DNA of 64,000 bases from Cellulomonas chengniuliangii. Its GTDB lineage: Bacteria > Actinomycetota > Actinomycetes > Actinomycetales > Cellulomonadaceae. The DNA lies in NCBI RefSeq assembly GCF_024508335.1, contig NZ_CP101988.1, forward strand, positions 868,001 to 932,000, read 5' to 3'. The notes beneath the pieces are model-generated. The model made no database searches, was not told the DNA's origin, and saw only the letters and a list, made by a program, of their open reading frames with translations. Position 1 is the first letter of the stretch; every line of letters starts with the position of its first letter. The position numbers were made by a program, and so were the translations under genes. Shown here piece after piece: positions 8,797-16,836 of the stretch.

Positions 8797-9798
8797 ATGC
8801 CCCTCTTCGACCTGCCCCGCGCCGAGCTCGAGGCGTACCTGCCCGTCCTCGACGAGCCCGACGACTTCGACGAGTTCTGGCGGGGCACGCTCGCCGAGGC
8901 CCGGTCCCACGACCTCGCGCTGCGGCTCGAGCCGGTGGACACCGGCCTGACGCTCGTCGAGACCCACGACGTCACGTTCGCGGGGTACGGCGGCCACCCC
9001 ATCAAGGGGTGGCTGACCCGCCCGGCGGGCGCCGCCGGGCCGTTGCCGGCGGTCGTGGAGCTGATCGGGTACGGCGGCGGTCGCGGCTTCGCCCACGAGC
9101 GCCTGGGCTGGGCGGCGGCGGGGTACGCGCACCTGCTGATGGACACCCGTGGCCAGGGCAGCGTGTGGGGCTCGGGCGGGGACACGCCTGACCCGGTGGG
9201 CTCGGGCCCCGCCGGCCCCGGCTTCCTCACCCGCGGCATCCTGGACCCCGCGGAGAGCTACTACCGCCGGGTCATGACCGACGCGGCGCGTGCGGTCGAC
9301 GCGATCCGCGCCGTCCCGGGCGTGGACCCGGCGAGGGTCTCCGTGGTGGGGGCCAGCCAGGGCGGAGGGCTGGCGCTGGCCGTGGCCGGGCTGGTGGACG
9401 ACCTGGCGGCCGTCATGGCCGACGTGCCCTTCCTGTGCCACTACCGCCGCGCCGTGGAGATCACCGATGCGGACCCGTACGCGGAGATCACCCGGTACCT
9501 CTCGGTGCACCGCGGCGCCGAGGAGCAGGCGTTCCGGACCCTGTCCTACATCGACTCCGCGCACCACGCCCGGCGCGCGAGCGCCCCGACGCTGTTCTCC
9601 GTGGCGCTGATGGACCCGGTGTGCCCGCCGTCCACCGTGTACGCCGCCTACAACCGGTACGGCGAGCTGGCCGGGGTTGAGGACAAGGAGATCGTCGTCT
9701 ACCCCTTCAACCAGCACGAGGGCGGCCAGGGGTTCCAGTTCAGCCGTCAGGTCGCGTGGCTGGCTCCCCGGACGGCGCCGGGCGGATCACCCTCGTAG
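8797..9798 (+). CDS. acetylxylan esterase / cephalosporin-C deacetylase family (CE7)
   Basis: The 333-residue alpha/beta hydrolase removes acetyl groups, in this family from xylo-oligosaccharides or cephalosporin C. Family marks are MDTRGQGSVWG, the nucleophile elbow GASQGGG with S187, the acid D273 in ALMDPVCPPS and H307 in NQHEGG. The length matches the cytoplasmic CE7 enzymes and no signal peptide is present, so it would act on oligomers after uptake. The ATG at 8797 is preceded by AAGGAG at a good distance. It is monocistronic. A deacetylase fits a polysaccharide-degrading lifestyle, which is an inference. Confidence 0.92.
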   Translation: MPLFDLPRAELEAYLPVLDEPDDFDEFWRGTLAEARSHDLALRLEPVDTGLTLVETHDVTFAGYGGHPIKGWLTRPAGAAGPLPAVVELIGYGGGRGFAHERLGWAAAGYAHLLMDTRGQGSVWGSGGDTPDPVGSGPAGPGFLTRGILDPAESYYRRVMTDAARAVDAIRAVPGVDPARVSVVGASQGGGLALAVAGLVDDLAAVMADVPFLCHYRRAVEITDADPYAEITRYLSVHRGAEEQAFRTLSYIDSAHHARRASAPTLFSVALMDPVCPPSTVYAAYNRYGELAGVEDKEIVVYPFNQHEGGQGFQFSRQVAWLAPRTAPGGSPS

Positions 9799-10392
9799 GG
9801 CGGCGCCGCGACCCCGGCCGCCGCGAGGACGTCCACGGTGGCGGCCAACGGTCGCGAAGCCGTTCGCCAGGTTGCTCCGGGTGGCGAGCGCGAGCTGCCA
9901 GGCGGGCACGACCTGGCCCGTGGCCGGGTCGACCTGGTCGAAGGTGTGCGTCGCGTCGTGCGCGAACACCACCTCGTACCCCAGGTCCCCGGCCACCCGG
10001 CTGGTGGTCTCGCAGCACATGTTGGTCTGGATGCCGCACACGACGACCTGCCTGATGCCCCGGTTCGTGAGCCAGGCGTGCAAGTCGACGTCGCCGCCGA
10101 AGGCGGAGTGCACCTGCTTGACGACGTCGAGCGACGGGTCGATCTCGGCCACGAACGGCTCGAAGGCGTACCCCGGGCTCCCAGGGCTCAACGAGCTGGT
10201 CGGGGTGGTGGACGCGTGCCGCACCCGCACGACCGGGCGCCCGGCGCCGGTCCACGCGTCGACGAGCGCGGCAATTCTCGCCAGGGCCCGCGGGTTGTCG
10301 CGCGGGCCGCGGGAGGGGTCGCGGAACCCTTGCTGGACGTCGATGACGATGAGGACGGCGTCGTGGTCGAGGGGCTCGAGGTCGCCAGGCAT
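9787..10392 (-). CDS. isochorismatase-family cysteine hydrolase, possibly frameshifted at its 3' end
   Basis: The protein is about 201 residues from the ATG at 10392. It shows the family triad: D in VLIVIDVQQGF, K in VVKQVHSAF and the nucleophile C in CGIQTNMCCETT, between conserved beta strands. Relatives hydrolyse nicotinamide, isochorismate or N-carbamoyl amides; the substrate here is not determinable. After residues NGFATV (about 9850) the frame becomes Arg/Gly-rich and loses GC at third positions. A neighbouring frame continues as ATVDVLAAAGVAAPP, which looks like the genuine C-terminus and would end at 9747, overlapping the convergent esterase gene. A one-base indel is likely, real or a sequence error. 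Confidence 0.8.
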   Translation of the reverse strand: MPGDLEPLDHDAVLIVIDVQQGFRDPSRGPRDNPRALARIAALVDAWTGAGRPVVRVRHASTTPTSSLSPGSPGYAFEPFVAEIDPSLDVVKQVHSAFGGDVDLHAWLTNRGIRQVVVCGIQTNMCCETTSRVAGDLGYEVVFAHDATHTFDQVDPATGQVVPAWQLALATRSNLANGFATVGRHRGRPRGGRGRGAALRG

Positions 10393-10546
10393 GCGCCGAG
10401 CCTGGCGCGGCGGAGCCAGCGGCGGAACCGCCCCGCCAGCCATCGAGGGTCGACATCCTGCCGACCGGCCGGGGAGCCGTGCGCGCACCCGCGCCGCTGA
10501 CAGGGGAGGATGAGGGGATCTGACGTCCATCCGAGGAGACCACCCC

Positions 10547-10951
10547 ATGACCGCACAGCTTCCCGAGGCGACCGGATCGTTCGGCGAGAAGCCCACGCTG
10601 ACGTTCCCCGACGCGGCGGCGCCCGCCGAGCTCGAGGTCGTGGTGCTCAGCCGCGGCGACGGGCCGCTCGTCGAGGCCGGCGACGACCTCGTGGTGAACT
10701 ACCTGGGCCAGCTCTGGAACGGCCCGATCTTCGACAACTCCTACGACCGGGGCACGTCGATCAACTTCCCGATCGGCGTCGGCGCCGTCATCGGCGGCTG
10801 GGACCAGGCGCTCGTCGGGCAGCAGATCGGCTCCCGTGTGCTGATCTCGATCCCGCCGCACCTGGGCTACGGCGACCGTGGCGTGCCGCAGGCGGGCATC
10901 AAGGGCGACAGCACCCTGGTCTTCGTCGTGGACATCGTCGGGGTCAACTGA
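10547..10951 (+). CDS. FKBP-type peptidyl-prolyl cis-trans isomerase
   Basis: The 134-residue protein is a single FKBP domain that speeds proline isomerisation during folding. The family segments are visible in order: VVNYLGQLWNGPIFDNSYDRG, IGGWDQALVGQQIGSRVLISIPPHLGYG and STLVFVVDIVGV. There is no signal peptide, so it should be cytoplasmic. The ATG at 10547 follows GAGGAG. It is a single gene with a hairpin after it. Confidence 0.93.
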   Translation: MTAQLPEATGSFGEKPTLTFPDAAAPAELEVVVLSRGDGPLVEAGDDLVVNYLGQLWNGPIFDNSYDRGTSINFPIGVGAVIGGWDQALVGQQIGSRVLISIPPHLGYGDRGVPQAGIKGDSTLVFVVDIVGVN

Positions 10952-10973
10952 CCCTACGTGGCCTGAACGCCAT

Positions 10974-11009
10974 CGCCCGGCCGGCGCACGGATGTGCGAC
11001 GGCCGGGCG
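10974..11009. terminator. hairpin between convergent FKBP and exporter genes
   Basis: The stem cgcccggcc (10974-10982) pairs with ggccgggcg (11001-11009) around an 18-base loop that can pair further. It stands between two converging genes and is followed by TTCGCGTT, the same tail as the hairpin at 7163-7190. Confidence 0.6.
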
Positions 11010-11016
11010 TTCGCGT

Positions 11017-12654
11017 TCAGCCCTTCGAGGGCCGTGCGGGGCGCCGCGTGCCGCGGGACTCCTCGACCGGGTGCGGCACGTGCGGCAGGGCCAGCGTCGC
11101 CAGCAGCCCGAGCGTGAGGACCCCCGCCGCGATGCCCGTGGTGACCTTGCTGGCGTGCACGAGCGAGTCGGCCGCGACCGTCGCCGCGTCGGCGGTCGCC
11201 GGGTCCTGCGCGAGGGAGGGGATCGCTGCGCCGACCGAGCCCCGCACCGCGGCGACGACGTGCTCCTGCTGTGCGGGCGGGATGTCGGAGGCCTCGAGGC
11301 GCGTGGTGGCCGTGCTCGTGAGGCTCGCGACGAGCACCCCTCCGAGGAGCGCGACCCCGAGGGCCGAGCCGAGCTGGCGGGCGGTCGTCTGGAAGCCCGA
11401 CGCCTGTCCGCTCGCGGCGACCGGCACGTCGGTGAGGATCAGGCTTGTGAGCTGCGCGGTCGCGAGTCCCACGCCCATGCCGTAGACGAACAGCAGCGCC
11501 GCGAGCGTCCACGCTGCGATCGAGTCGCTCAGGACGACCGCGAGCCCGCCGACGGCCAGCGTCTCGAGGACCAGGCCGGTGCGGACGACGGCCCGCTGGC
11601 CCATGAGGGCGGTCAGGCGCGGAGTCACGGCTGAGACGAGGAACGTCCCCAGCGCGAGCCACAGCAGCAGCCAGCCCGCGCCCAGCGCCGTGTAGCCCAG
11701 GGCGCCCTCGAGCAGCAGCGGGAGGGTGAACAGCAGTCCGAACTCGCCGAGCGAGACGACGAGCGCCGCGATGATGCCGTATCGGAACGTCGGGATCGCG
11801 AGCAGGCTCAGGTCGACGAGCGCGACCCCGCCGGTGCGCACGCGGCGCAGCTCGTGCGCCACGAACAGCGCGAGCAGCGCGACGCCCCCGACGATCGCCA
11901 CCGGCACCGGCGACAGCGAGCCCGTGTCCCGGGTCAACCAGCCGTAGTACTGGCCCTCGATGAGGCCGAAGACGATGCCGCCCACCCCGAGGGTCGACAG
12001 GACCACGCCGGGGATGTCGGTCCCTCGGCGCAGGCTCGTGTCCCGCGTCTCCTCGAGCGTGCGGCGGATGCCCCACAGGGCCAGCAGCCCGAACGGGATG
12101 TTGAGCCAGAACGCCCAGCGCCAGCTGACGTCGGTCGCGAGCCAGCCGCCCAGGAGCGGCCCGATCGCGGCCATGCCGCCGATCGTCGAGCCCCAGATCG
12201 CGAACGCGATCCCCCGCTCGCGGCCCGAGAACATCGCGTTGAGCGTCGAGAGCGTGGCCGGCAGCACCATCGCGGCGCCCAACCCTTGCACGACGCGCGC
12301 GCCGATGAGCATCCCCGGGGTCTGGGCGCTCCCGGCCACGAGGCTGGCCAGCATGAAGATCCCGAGGCCGACCGCGTACAGGCGTCGACGCCCGTAGAGG
12401 TCGCCGATGCGGCCCACGGCGAGCATGAGCGAGGCGAAGACCAGCGAGTAGACGGCGTTCATCCACTGCGCCCCTGAGGCGTCGAGGCCGATGTCCTCGA
12501 TCACGACCGGCAGCGCGACGTTGACGATGGTGGCGTCCATGATCACGAGGGAGACGCCGAGCGAGAGCGTCCCCATCGCGAGCCAACGCGGTCGTGGCGG
12601 GCTGTCCGGGGACTCGGGCGGGGTGGACGGCCTGGACGAGGTCGCGTCGGTCAC
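11017..12654 (-). CDS. MFS multidrug exporter, DHA2 (EmrB/QacA) family
   Basis: From the GTG at 12654 the protein has 545 residues; GGAG seven bases upstream supports this start over an earlier one at 12741 whose N-terminus is Arg-rich and unlike the family. Fourteen hydrophobic segments are expected. The first carries IMDATIVNVALPVV (DHA2 motif D1), and the loop after the second has the MFS motif A GRIGDLYGRRRLY. The family pumps drugs or dyes out using the proton gradient. A long last outer loop near residues 430-480 is normal for this group. An inverted repeat in its upstream region (12703-12717) may be an operator. The substrate is unknown. Confidence 0.9.
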   Translation of the reverse strand: MTDATSSRPSTPPESPDSPPRPRWLAMGTLSLGVSLVIMDATIVNVALPVVIEDIGLDASGAQWMNAVYSLVFASLMLAVGRIGDLYGRRRLYAVGLGIFMLASLVAGSAQTPGMLIGARVVQGLGAAMVLPATLSTLNAMFSGRERGIAFAIWGSTIGGMAAIGPLLGGWLATDVSWRWAFWLNIPFGLLALWGIRRTLEETRDTSLRRGTDIPGVVLSTLGVGGIVFGLIEGQYYGWLTRDTGSLSPVPVAIVGGVALLALFVAHELRRVRTGGVALVDLSLLAIPTFRYGIIAALVVSLGEFGLLFTLPLLLEGALGYTALGAGWLLLWLALGTFLVSAVTPRLTALMGQRAVVRTGLVLETLAVGGLAVVLSDSIAAWTLAALLFVYGMGVGLATAQLTSLILTDVPVAASGQASGFQTTARQLGSALGVALLGGVLVASLTSTATTRLEASDIPPAQQEHVVAAVRGSVGAAIPSLAQDPATADAATVAADSLVHASKVTTGIAAGVLTLGLLATLALPHVPHPVEESRGTRRPARPSKG

Positions 12655-12702
12655 GGGTGCTCCAGGGGTGCGAGTGGAATTCTGCGCTTCCGACGGTACA
12701 TC

Positions 12703-12717
12703 CCGACGCTGTGTCGG
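12703..12717 (-). promoter_or_regulatory. inverted repeat upstream of the DHA2 exporter, possible operator
   Basis: CCGAC and GTCGG are separated by five bases, about 50 bases upstream of the exporter start and next to an A-rich patch (GTTTTTACC on the minus strand) that is rare in this genome. TetR-type repressors often bind such sites before exporter genes, but no regulator gene is adjacent. Confidence 0.3.
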
Positions 12718-12776
12718 TAAAAACCCGCCGCACCGCCGCACCGGCGCACCGGCGCACCGGCGCGCGGCGCGCTCGC

Positions 12777-12818
12777 GTCAGAGCAGGCGGCGCATACGTC
12801 AGAGCAGGCGGCGCATAC
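12777..12818 (-). repeat. exact 21-bp tandem duplication containing a stop codon
   Basis: Two abutting identical copies lie at 12777-12797 and 12798-12818. On the minus strand each reads as the codons for RMRRLL plus TGA, so the last six codons and stop of the HEAT-repeat gene are repeated in frame directly after the stop. Confidence 0.9.
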
Positions 12819-13506
12819 GCTGCTTGCGTCGGTTCTCGCGATCCACCCAGCGCACGTCGGGGTCGCTCGAGCTGTTGAGCCGGCCGAACCTCTCGAGCCC
12901 GTGGTCGGGGTCGGCGGCCACCGCCACGGACCAGCAGTAGCCGAGGGTCTGGCGCATGGCGCGCACCCGCGGGCTGCGACGCGCGAACGGCGAGTACCGG
13001 CAGAGGCGGTCGGTGGCCCGCTCGCACGTGTCGAGCGCGAGCGCCGCGGTCTCGGGGTCGCGCAGCAGGCGAGGCTCGCACACCCCGGCCAGCGCGGCCC
13101 GCAACACGAGCGGGTCGTCATCCGCCAGCCACGCGCCCACCACGGCGCGCAGCAGCGCCGGGTCGACGTCGCCGATGCGCTGCAGCGCGATCGCCACAGC
13201 CTCCCGGACCCGCCACCGATCGTCGCGCGCCTCGTCGTGCAGGCGCTCGACGGCCTCCTCGCGCGCGGCCCCGTCCTCGCGGGCCGCCACCGCACCCAGG
13301 GCGGAGACGCCGCACAACCGCACGAACTCGTGGTCGGATCCGGCGAGGCGGTACGCGGTGGCCGCGTCGACCACGTCGGCGACCGCGTCGGCGAGCTCCA
13401 GGTTGGCGCGGGGGCCGGGCAGCCCGGAGCGCTCGTCTAAATAGGCCTCGAGCGCCTCGTCGGCCAACCCGGCGATCGCCCCGCGGTAGTCCTCGCGTCG
13501 TCCCAC
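12799..13506 (-). CDS. HEAT-repeat-like protein of unknown function
   Basis: The 235-residue protein is nearly all alpha-helical. It contains at least four degenerate HEAT-type units, for example VRLCGVSALGAVAAREDG, RWRVREAVAIALQRIGD and PLVLRAALAGVCEPRLL. Such scaffolds bind other proteins, and no enzyme motif is visible. The C-terminus is basic (DRENRRKQRMRRLL). The start is the GTG at 13506, with the -10-like element TAGCCT just seven bases upstream and no ribosome site, suggesting a leaderless transcript. The last six codons and stop are duplicated downstream. No function can be assigned. Confidence 0.75.
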   Translation of the reverse strand: MGRREDYRGAIAGLADEALEAYLDERSGLPGPRANLELADAVADVVDAATAYRLAGSDHEFVRLCGVSALGAVAAREDGAAREEAVERLHDEARDDRWRVREAVAIALQRIGDVDPALLRAVVGAWLADDDPLVLRAALAGVCEPRLLRDPETAALALDTCERATDRLCRYSPFARRSPRVRAMRQTLGYCWSVAVAADPDHGLERFGRLNSSSDPDVRWVDRENRRKQRMRRLL

Positions 13507-13513
13507 GCGGGCG

Positions 13514-13519
13514 AGGCTA
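13514..13519 (-). promoter_or_regulatory. TAGCCT, probable -10 of a leaderless transcript (HEAT-repeat gene)
   Basis: TAGCCT on the minus strand lies seven bases before the GTG at 13506 and there is no purine-rich ribosome site, so transcription would begin at or next to the start codon. Confidence 0.55.
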
Positions 13520-13552
13520 GACCCGCTGGCTGGACGTCCTGGACGGGCCCTC

Positions 13553-14215
13553 TCAGGGCGCCGGGCAGGCCACGCCCGTCGAGTGGACGGGGCAGTACCC
13601 GTTCGGCACCTTGTGCAGGTACTGCTGGTGGTACTCCTCGGCGTAGTAGAACGGGCTCGCCTCGGCCGCGTCGCGGATCTCCGTGGTGATCTCCCCGTAG
13701 CCGTTGCGCGCGAGCTCTGGCGCGTACAGGTCGCGGGTCGTCCGGGCCGCCTCCGCCTGCTCGGGCGTGGTGGTGAAGATCGCCGAGCGGTACTGGGTGC
13801 CCACGTCGTTGCCCTGCCGGAAGCCCTGCGTCGGGTCGTGCAGCGTCCAGAACGTGCGCAGCAGCTCGGTGGTGGGCAGCACCGCAGGGTCGTACGCCAC
13901 CATCACCGTCTCGGTGTGGCCGGTCAGCGCGGTGCACGTCTCCTCGTACGTCGGGTACGGCGTGAACCCGCCCTGGTAGCCGGCGGCCGTGGTCACGACC
14001 CCGGGCAGCTGCCACATCTCCTTCTCGGCGCCCCAGAAGCACCCGAGGGCCAGGTAGATGACCTGGGTGCCCTCGGGCCACGGGCCCTGCAGCGGGGTGC
14101 CCAGCACAGCGTGCCGCTCGGGCACCGGGTAGGCGTAGTCCTCACGGCCAGTTAGCGCCCGGTCGGGCGTGACCATCGTCGACTTCATCGCAGAACCGAA
14201 CAGCCATCCGGCCAT
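13553..14215 (-). CDS. msrA: peptide-methionine (S)-S-oxide reductase
   Basis: The 220-residue enzyme repairs oxidised methionine in proteins. The catalytic motif GCFWGAEKEMW puts the nucleophilic cysteine at residue 59, the conserved GTQYRSAIF segment follows, and the C-terminal GYCPVHSTGVACP carries the resolving cysteines. A 40-residue N-terminal extension (KSTMVTPDRALTGREDYAYP) is usual in actinobacterial and fungal-like MsrA. The ATG at 14215 is preceded by GAGGAG. It is divergent from the cystathionine gamma-synthase gene. Confidence 0.95.
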   Translation of the reverse strand: MAGWLFGSAMKSTMVTPDRALTGREDYAYPVPERHAVLGTPLQGPWPEGTQVIYLALGCFWGAEKEMWQLPGVVTTAAGYQGGFTPYPTYEETCTALTGHTETVMVAYDPAVLPTTELLRTFWTLHDPTQGFRQGNDVGTQYRSAIFTTTPEQAEAARTTRDLYAPELARNGYGEITTEIRDAAEASPFYYAEEYHQQYLHKVPNGYCPVHSTGVACPAP

Positions 14216-14298
14216 CTCGTCACTCTCCTCGGGGTCACCCCGTGCAACAGCAGGGGAGCCGTGCCGTGTTCCCGCGCGTCACTGGCAGCCGCACCGCC

Positions 14299-14304
14299 TA
14301 GCCT
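14299..14304 (+). promoter_or_regulatory. TAGCCT, probable -10 of a leaderless transcript (cystathionine gamma-synthase)
   Basis: TAGCCT lies seven bases before the GTG at 14312 and no ribosome site is present between them. The same spacing is seen before several other genes in the window. Confidence 0.55.
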
Positions 14305-14311
14305 GTTCCCC

Positions 14312-15541
14312 GTGACGACCGACCCCCACGCCCTTGACCAGCCCGCCGGCCACGACTGGGACACGGCCGGGTTCTCGACCCGCGCGATCCACGCCGGCCA
14401 GGACCCCGACGCCGCCACCGGAGCGGTGGTGCCGCCCATCTACCAGGTCTCGACGTACAAGCAGGACGGTGTGGGCGGCCTGCGCGGCGGCTACGAGTAC
14501 TCCCGGTCGGCGAACCCCACGCGCGCCGCGCTGGAAGAGGCGCTGCGCGCGGCTGAGGGCGGCGGCGCCGGTTTCGCCTTCGCGTCGGGACTCGCCGCCG
14601 AGGACACGCTGCTGCGCGCGGTGCTCCGGCCCGGCGACCACGTCGTGGTGCCCGACGACGCCTACGGCGGCACGTACCGGCTCATCGCCCGGGTCTTCGG
14701 CCCGTGGGGCGTCGACCACACGCCGGTGGACCTGGCCGACCCGCGCGCGGTGCTCGACGCGATCCAGCCCGGCCGCACCAAGCTCGTGTGGGTCGAGACG
14801 CCCACGAACCCGCTGCTCGGCATCGCCGACATCGCGGCCCTCGCCGCGCACGCCCGCTCGGCCGGGGCGCTGCTCGTGGTCGACAACACGTTCGCGACCC
14901 CCTACCTGCAGCAGCCCCTCGCGCTCGGGGCGGACGTGGTCGTGCACTCCACCACCAAGTACATCGGCGGCCACAGCGACGTCGTGGGCGGGGCCCTCGT
15001 GACCGCCGACGGCGCCCAGCTGCCCGTCGGCCTCACCGGCCCCACCGGCACGACGGCCCTCGTCGACGCCATCGGCTTCCACCAGAACTCCTCGGGCGCC
15101 GTCGCCGGGCCGTTCGACTCGTGGCTGACGCTGCGCGGCCTCAAGACCCTCGCCGTGCGCATGGACCGGCACGTCGCGAACGCGACAGCCGTGGCCGGCT
15201 ACCTGGAGGCCCACCCCCGGGTCACCCAGGTCATCTACCCCGGGCTCGCGTCCCACCCGGGCCACGAGGTCGCCGCGCGCCAGATGAGCGGCTTCGGCGG
15301 GATGGTCTCGTTCCGCACCGGGAGCCTCGAGTCGGCGCTGGCGGTCTGCGCGAAGACCCGGGTGTTCACCCTCGCCGAGTCGCTTGGCGGCGTGGAGTCG
15401 CTCATCGAGCACCCCGGGAAGATGACGCACGGCTCGGTGGCCGGCACGGCCCTCGAGGTGCCGGAGGACCTGGTGCGACTCTCCGTGGGCATCGAGGACC
15501 TGGCGGACTTGCTGGCAGACCTGGAGCAAGGACTCGCATGA
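14312..15541 (+). CDS. metB: cystathionine gamma-synthase (Cys/Met metabolism PLP enzyme)
   Basis: The enzyme joins an activated homoserine (O-succinyl or O-acetyl) with cysteine to make cystathionine. From the GTG at 14312 it has 409 residues. It shows the family segments GFSTRAIHAGQDPD, YEYSRSANPTR, DNTFATPYLQQPL and the PLP lysine K216 in HSTTKYIGGHSD. The end GVESLIEHPGKMTH with LVRLSVGIED is typical of gamma-synthases and gamma-lyases; telling these apart from sequence is not certain. An upstream GTG at 14261 would add 17 residues, but the leaderless promoter signature favours 14312. The next gene overlaps its stop by four bases. Confidence 0.9.
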   Translation: MTTDPHALDQPAGHDWDTAGFSTRAIHAGQDPDAATGAVVPPIYQVSTYKQDGVGGLRGGYEYSRSANPTRAALEEALRAAEGGGAGFAFASGLAAEDTLLRAVLRPGDHVVVPDDAYGGTYRLIARVFGPWGVDHTPVDLADPRAVLDAIQPGRTKLVWVETPTNPLLGIADIAALAAHARSAGALLVVDNTFATPYLQQPLALGADVVVHSTTKYIGGHSDVVGGALVTADGAQLPVGLTGPTGTTALVDAIGFHQNSSGAVAGPFDSWLTLRGLKTLAVRMDRHVANATAVAGYLEAHPRVTQVIYPGLASHPGHEVAARQMSGFGGMVSFRTGSLESALAVCAKTRVFTLAESLGGVESLIEHPGKMTHGSVAGTALEVPEDLVRLSVGIEDLADLLADLEQGLA

Positions 15542-16836
15542 GCGGATCGGCTCGTCCGGGCGCCCCTGCGTCCGACCACCCCGTCGACGAGGTGACGGCG
15601 CGCGGTCCCGCAGCCGTCGCGCAGGCGTCCCGCGACGCGGCGGACCCGACGCCGCGTGAGGCGTCGCCGGTCGAGGCCTCCATCCCGCGCCCGGTGCAAC
15701 TGGCCGCCGCGTGGGCCTGGCGGGTGCTGCTGATCATGGCGGCCGCCGCGGTGGGAGTCTGGGCGGTGAGCGCTCTCAAGACCATCGTGGTGCCCGTGGC
15801 GATCGCCATACTGCTCGCGGTGCTGCTGGCGCCCGTGGCCCGGTTCCTGCGCGAGCGGCTGAGGCTGCCGCGCGCGCTCGCGGCGGGTGCGTCGCTCATC
15901 GGCCTGCTGGGCCTGGTGGGCGGGCTGCTGACCATCGCGGGCAACTCGGTGGTCCGCGGCTTCAGCGACTTGGGCGACCAGGCCGCGCAGGGCGTCGAGG
16001 AAGTGACCCTCTGGCTCGCCGAGGGCCCCCTGCACCTCTCCGCCGAGCAGATCGAGGCCTACATCGACCAGATCGGCAGCTCCGTCAGCGCGAACAGCGG
16101 CGGCGTGGTCTCCGGGGCCCTGTCGGTGACCACCACGCTCGGCCACGTCGCCGCAGGCGCGCTGATCGCGCTGTTCTGCACCTTCTTCTTCCTGCTCGAC
16201 GGCGGCACGATCTGGCGCTGGTGCGTCGGCCTGCTGCCCGGCCAGGCCCGCGCCCGCGCCCATCAGGCGGCGCGCCGCGGCCTGGTCACTCTGGGCGCCT
16301 ACACCCGAACGCAGATCCTCGTCGCGTTCGTTGACGCGGTGGGCATCGGGACCGGGGCGGCCATCCTCGGGGTGCCGCTCGCGCTGCCGCTGTCGATCTT
16401 GGTGTTCATCGGCTCGTTCGTCCCGTTCGTGGGCGCGGTCCTGACCGGCTCGATCGCGGTGCTCGTGGCGCTCGTGTCCCAGGGCCCCGGCGCGGCGATC
16501 ATCATGCTGGTCATCGTGCTGGTGGTGCAGCAGATCGAGGGGCATGTCCTGCAGCCCTTGCTCATGGGCCACGCGGTGTCGCTGCACCCCGTGGCGGTGC
16601 TGCTCGCGGTCGCCTCTGGCTCGTTCCTGGCGGGCGTCGTCGGCGCCCTGCTCGCGGTCCCGGTGGTCGCGGTGCTCAACACGGTGATCCTGTACCTCAG
16701 CGGTCATGACAAGTTCCCCACGCTGGGCGACGAGGACGCGTTCCACGGGAGCTCGCCGCAGAGCGCGCCAGCCGACCCGCCCGAGGCGACGGCAGTCGCC
16801 GTCGGCCCCGACACAGCCGGCGAGGAGCGCCCGTGA
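15538..16836 (+). CDS. AI-2E family (PerM-like) membrane transporter
   Basis: The 432-residue protein starts at the ATG at 15538, overlapping the previous stop (ATGA). After a 50-residue polar tail it has about eight hydrophobic segments: two close together (VLLIMAAAAVGVWAVSALKT, IVVPVAIAILLAVLLAPVAR), a large outer loop, and four at the end including VLQPLLMGHAVSLHPVAVLL, the hallmark segment of the family. Members include TqsA (AI-2 export) and Na+/H+ antiporter-like proteins; the substrate here is unknown. Coupling between metB and ilvA is positional and does not prove a shared pathway. Confidence 0.88.
   Translation: MSGSARPGAPASDHPVDEVTARGPAAVAQASRDAADPTPREASPVEASIPRPVQLAAAWAWRVLLIMAAAAVGVWAVSALKTIVVPVAIAILLAVLLAPVARFLRERLRLPRALAAGASLIGLLGLVGGLLTIAGNSVVRGFSDLGDQAAQGVEEVTLWLAEGPLHLSAEQIEAYIDQIGSSVSANSGGVVSGALSVTTTLGHVAAGALIALFCTFFFLLDGGTIWRWCVGLLPGQARARAHQAARRGLVTLGAYTRTQILVAFVDAVGIGTGAAILGVPLALPLSILVFIGSFVPFVGAVLTGSIAVLVALVSQGPGAAIIMLVIVLVVQQIEGHVLQPLLMGHAVSLHPVAVLLAVASGSFLAGVVGALLAVPVVAVLNTVILYLSGHDKFPTLGDEDAFHGSSPQSAPADPPEATAVAVGPDTAGEERP

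Noticed and set aside
7015-9717. Long minus-strand open frame opposite cbs and the esterase
   Set aside because: No family pattern, and the opposite strand holds two proteins with intact catalytic residues.
14216-14311. Possible riboswitch between msrA and metB
   Set aside because: The 96-base gap is too short for a SAM or cobalamin riboswitch and the metB start looks leaderless.
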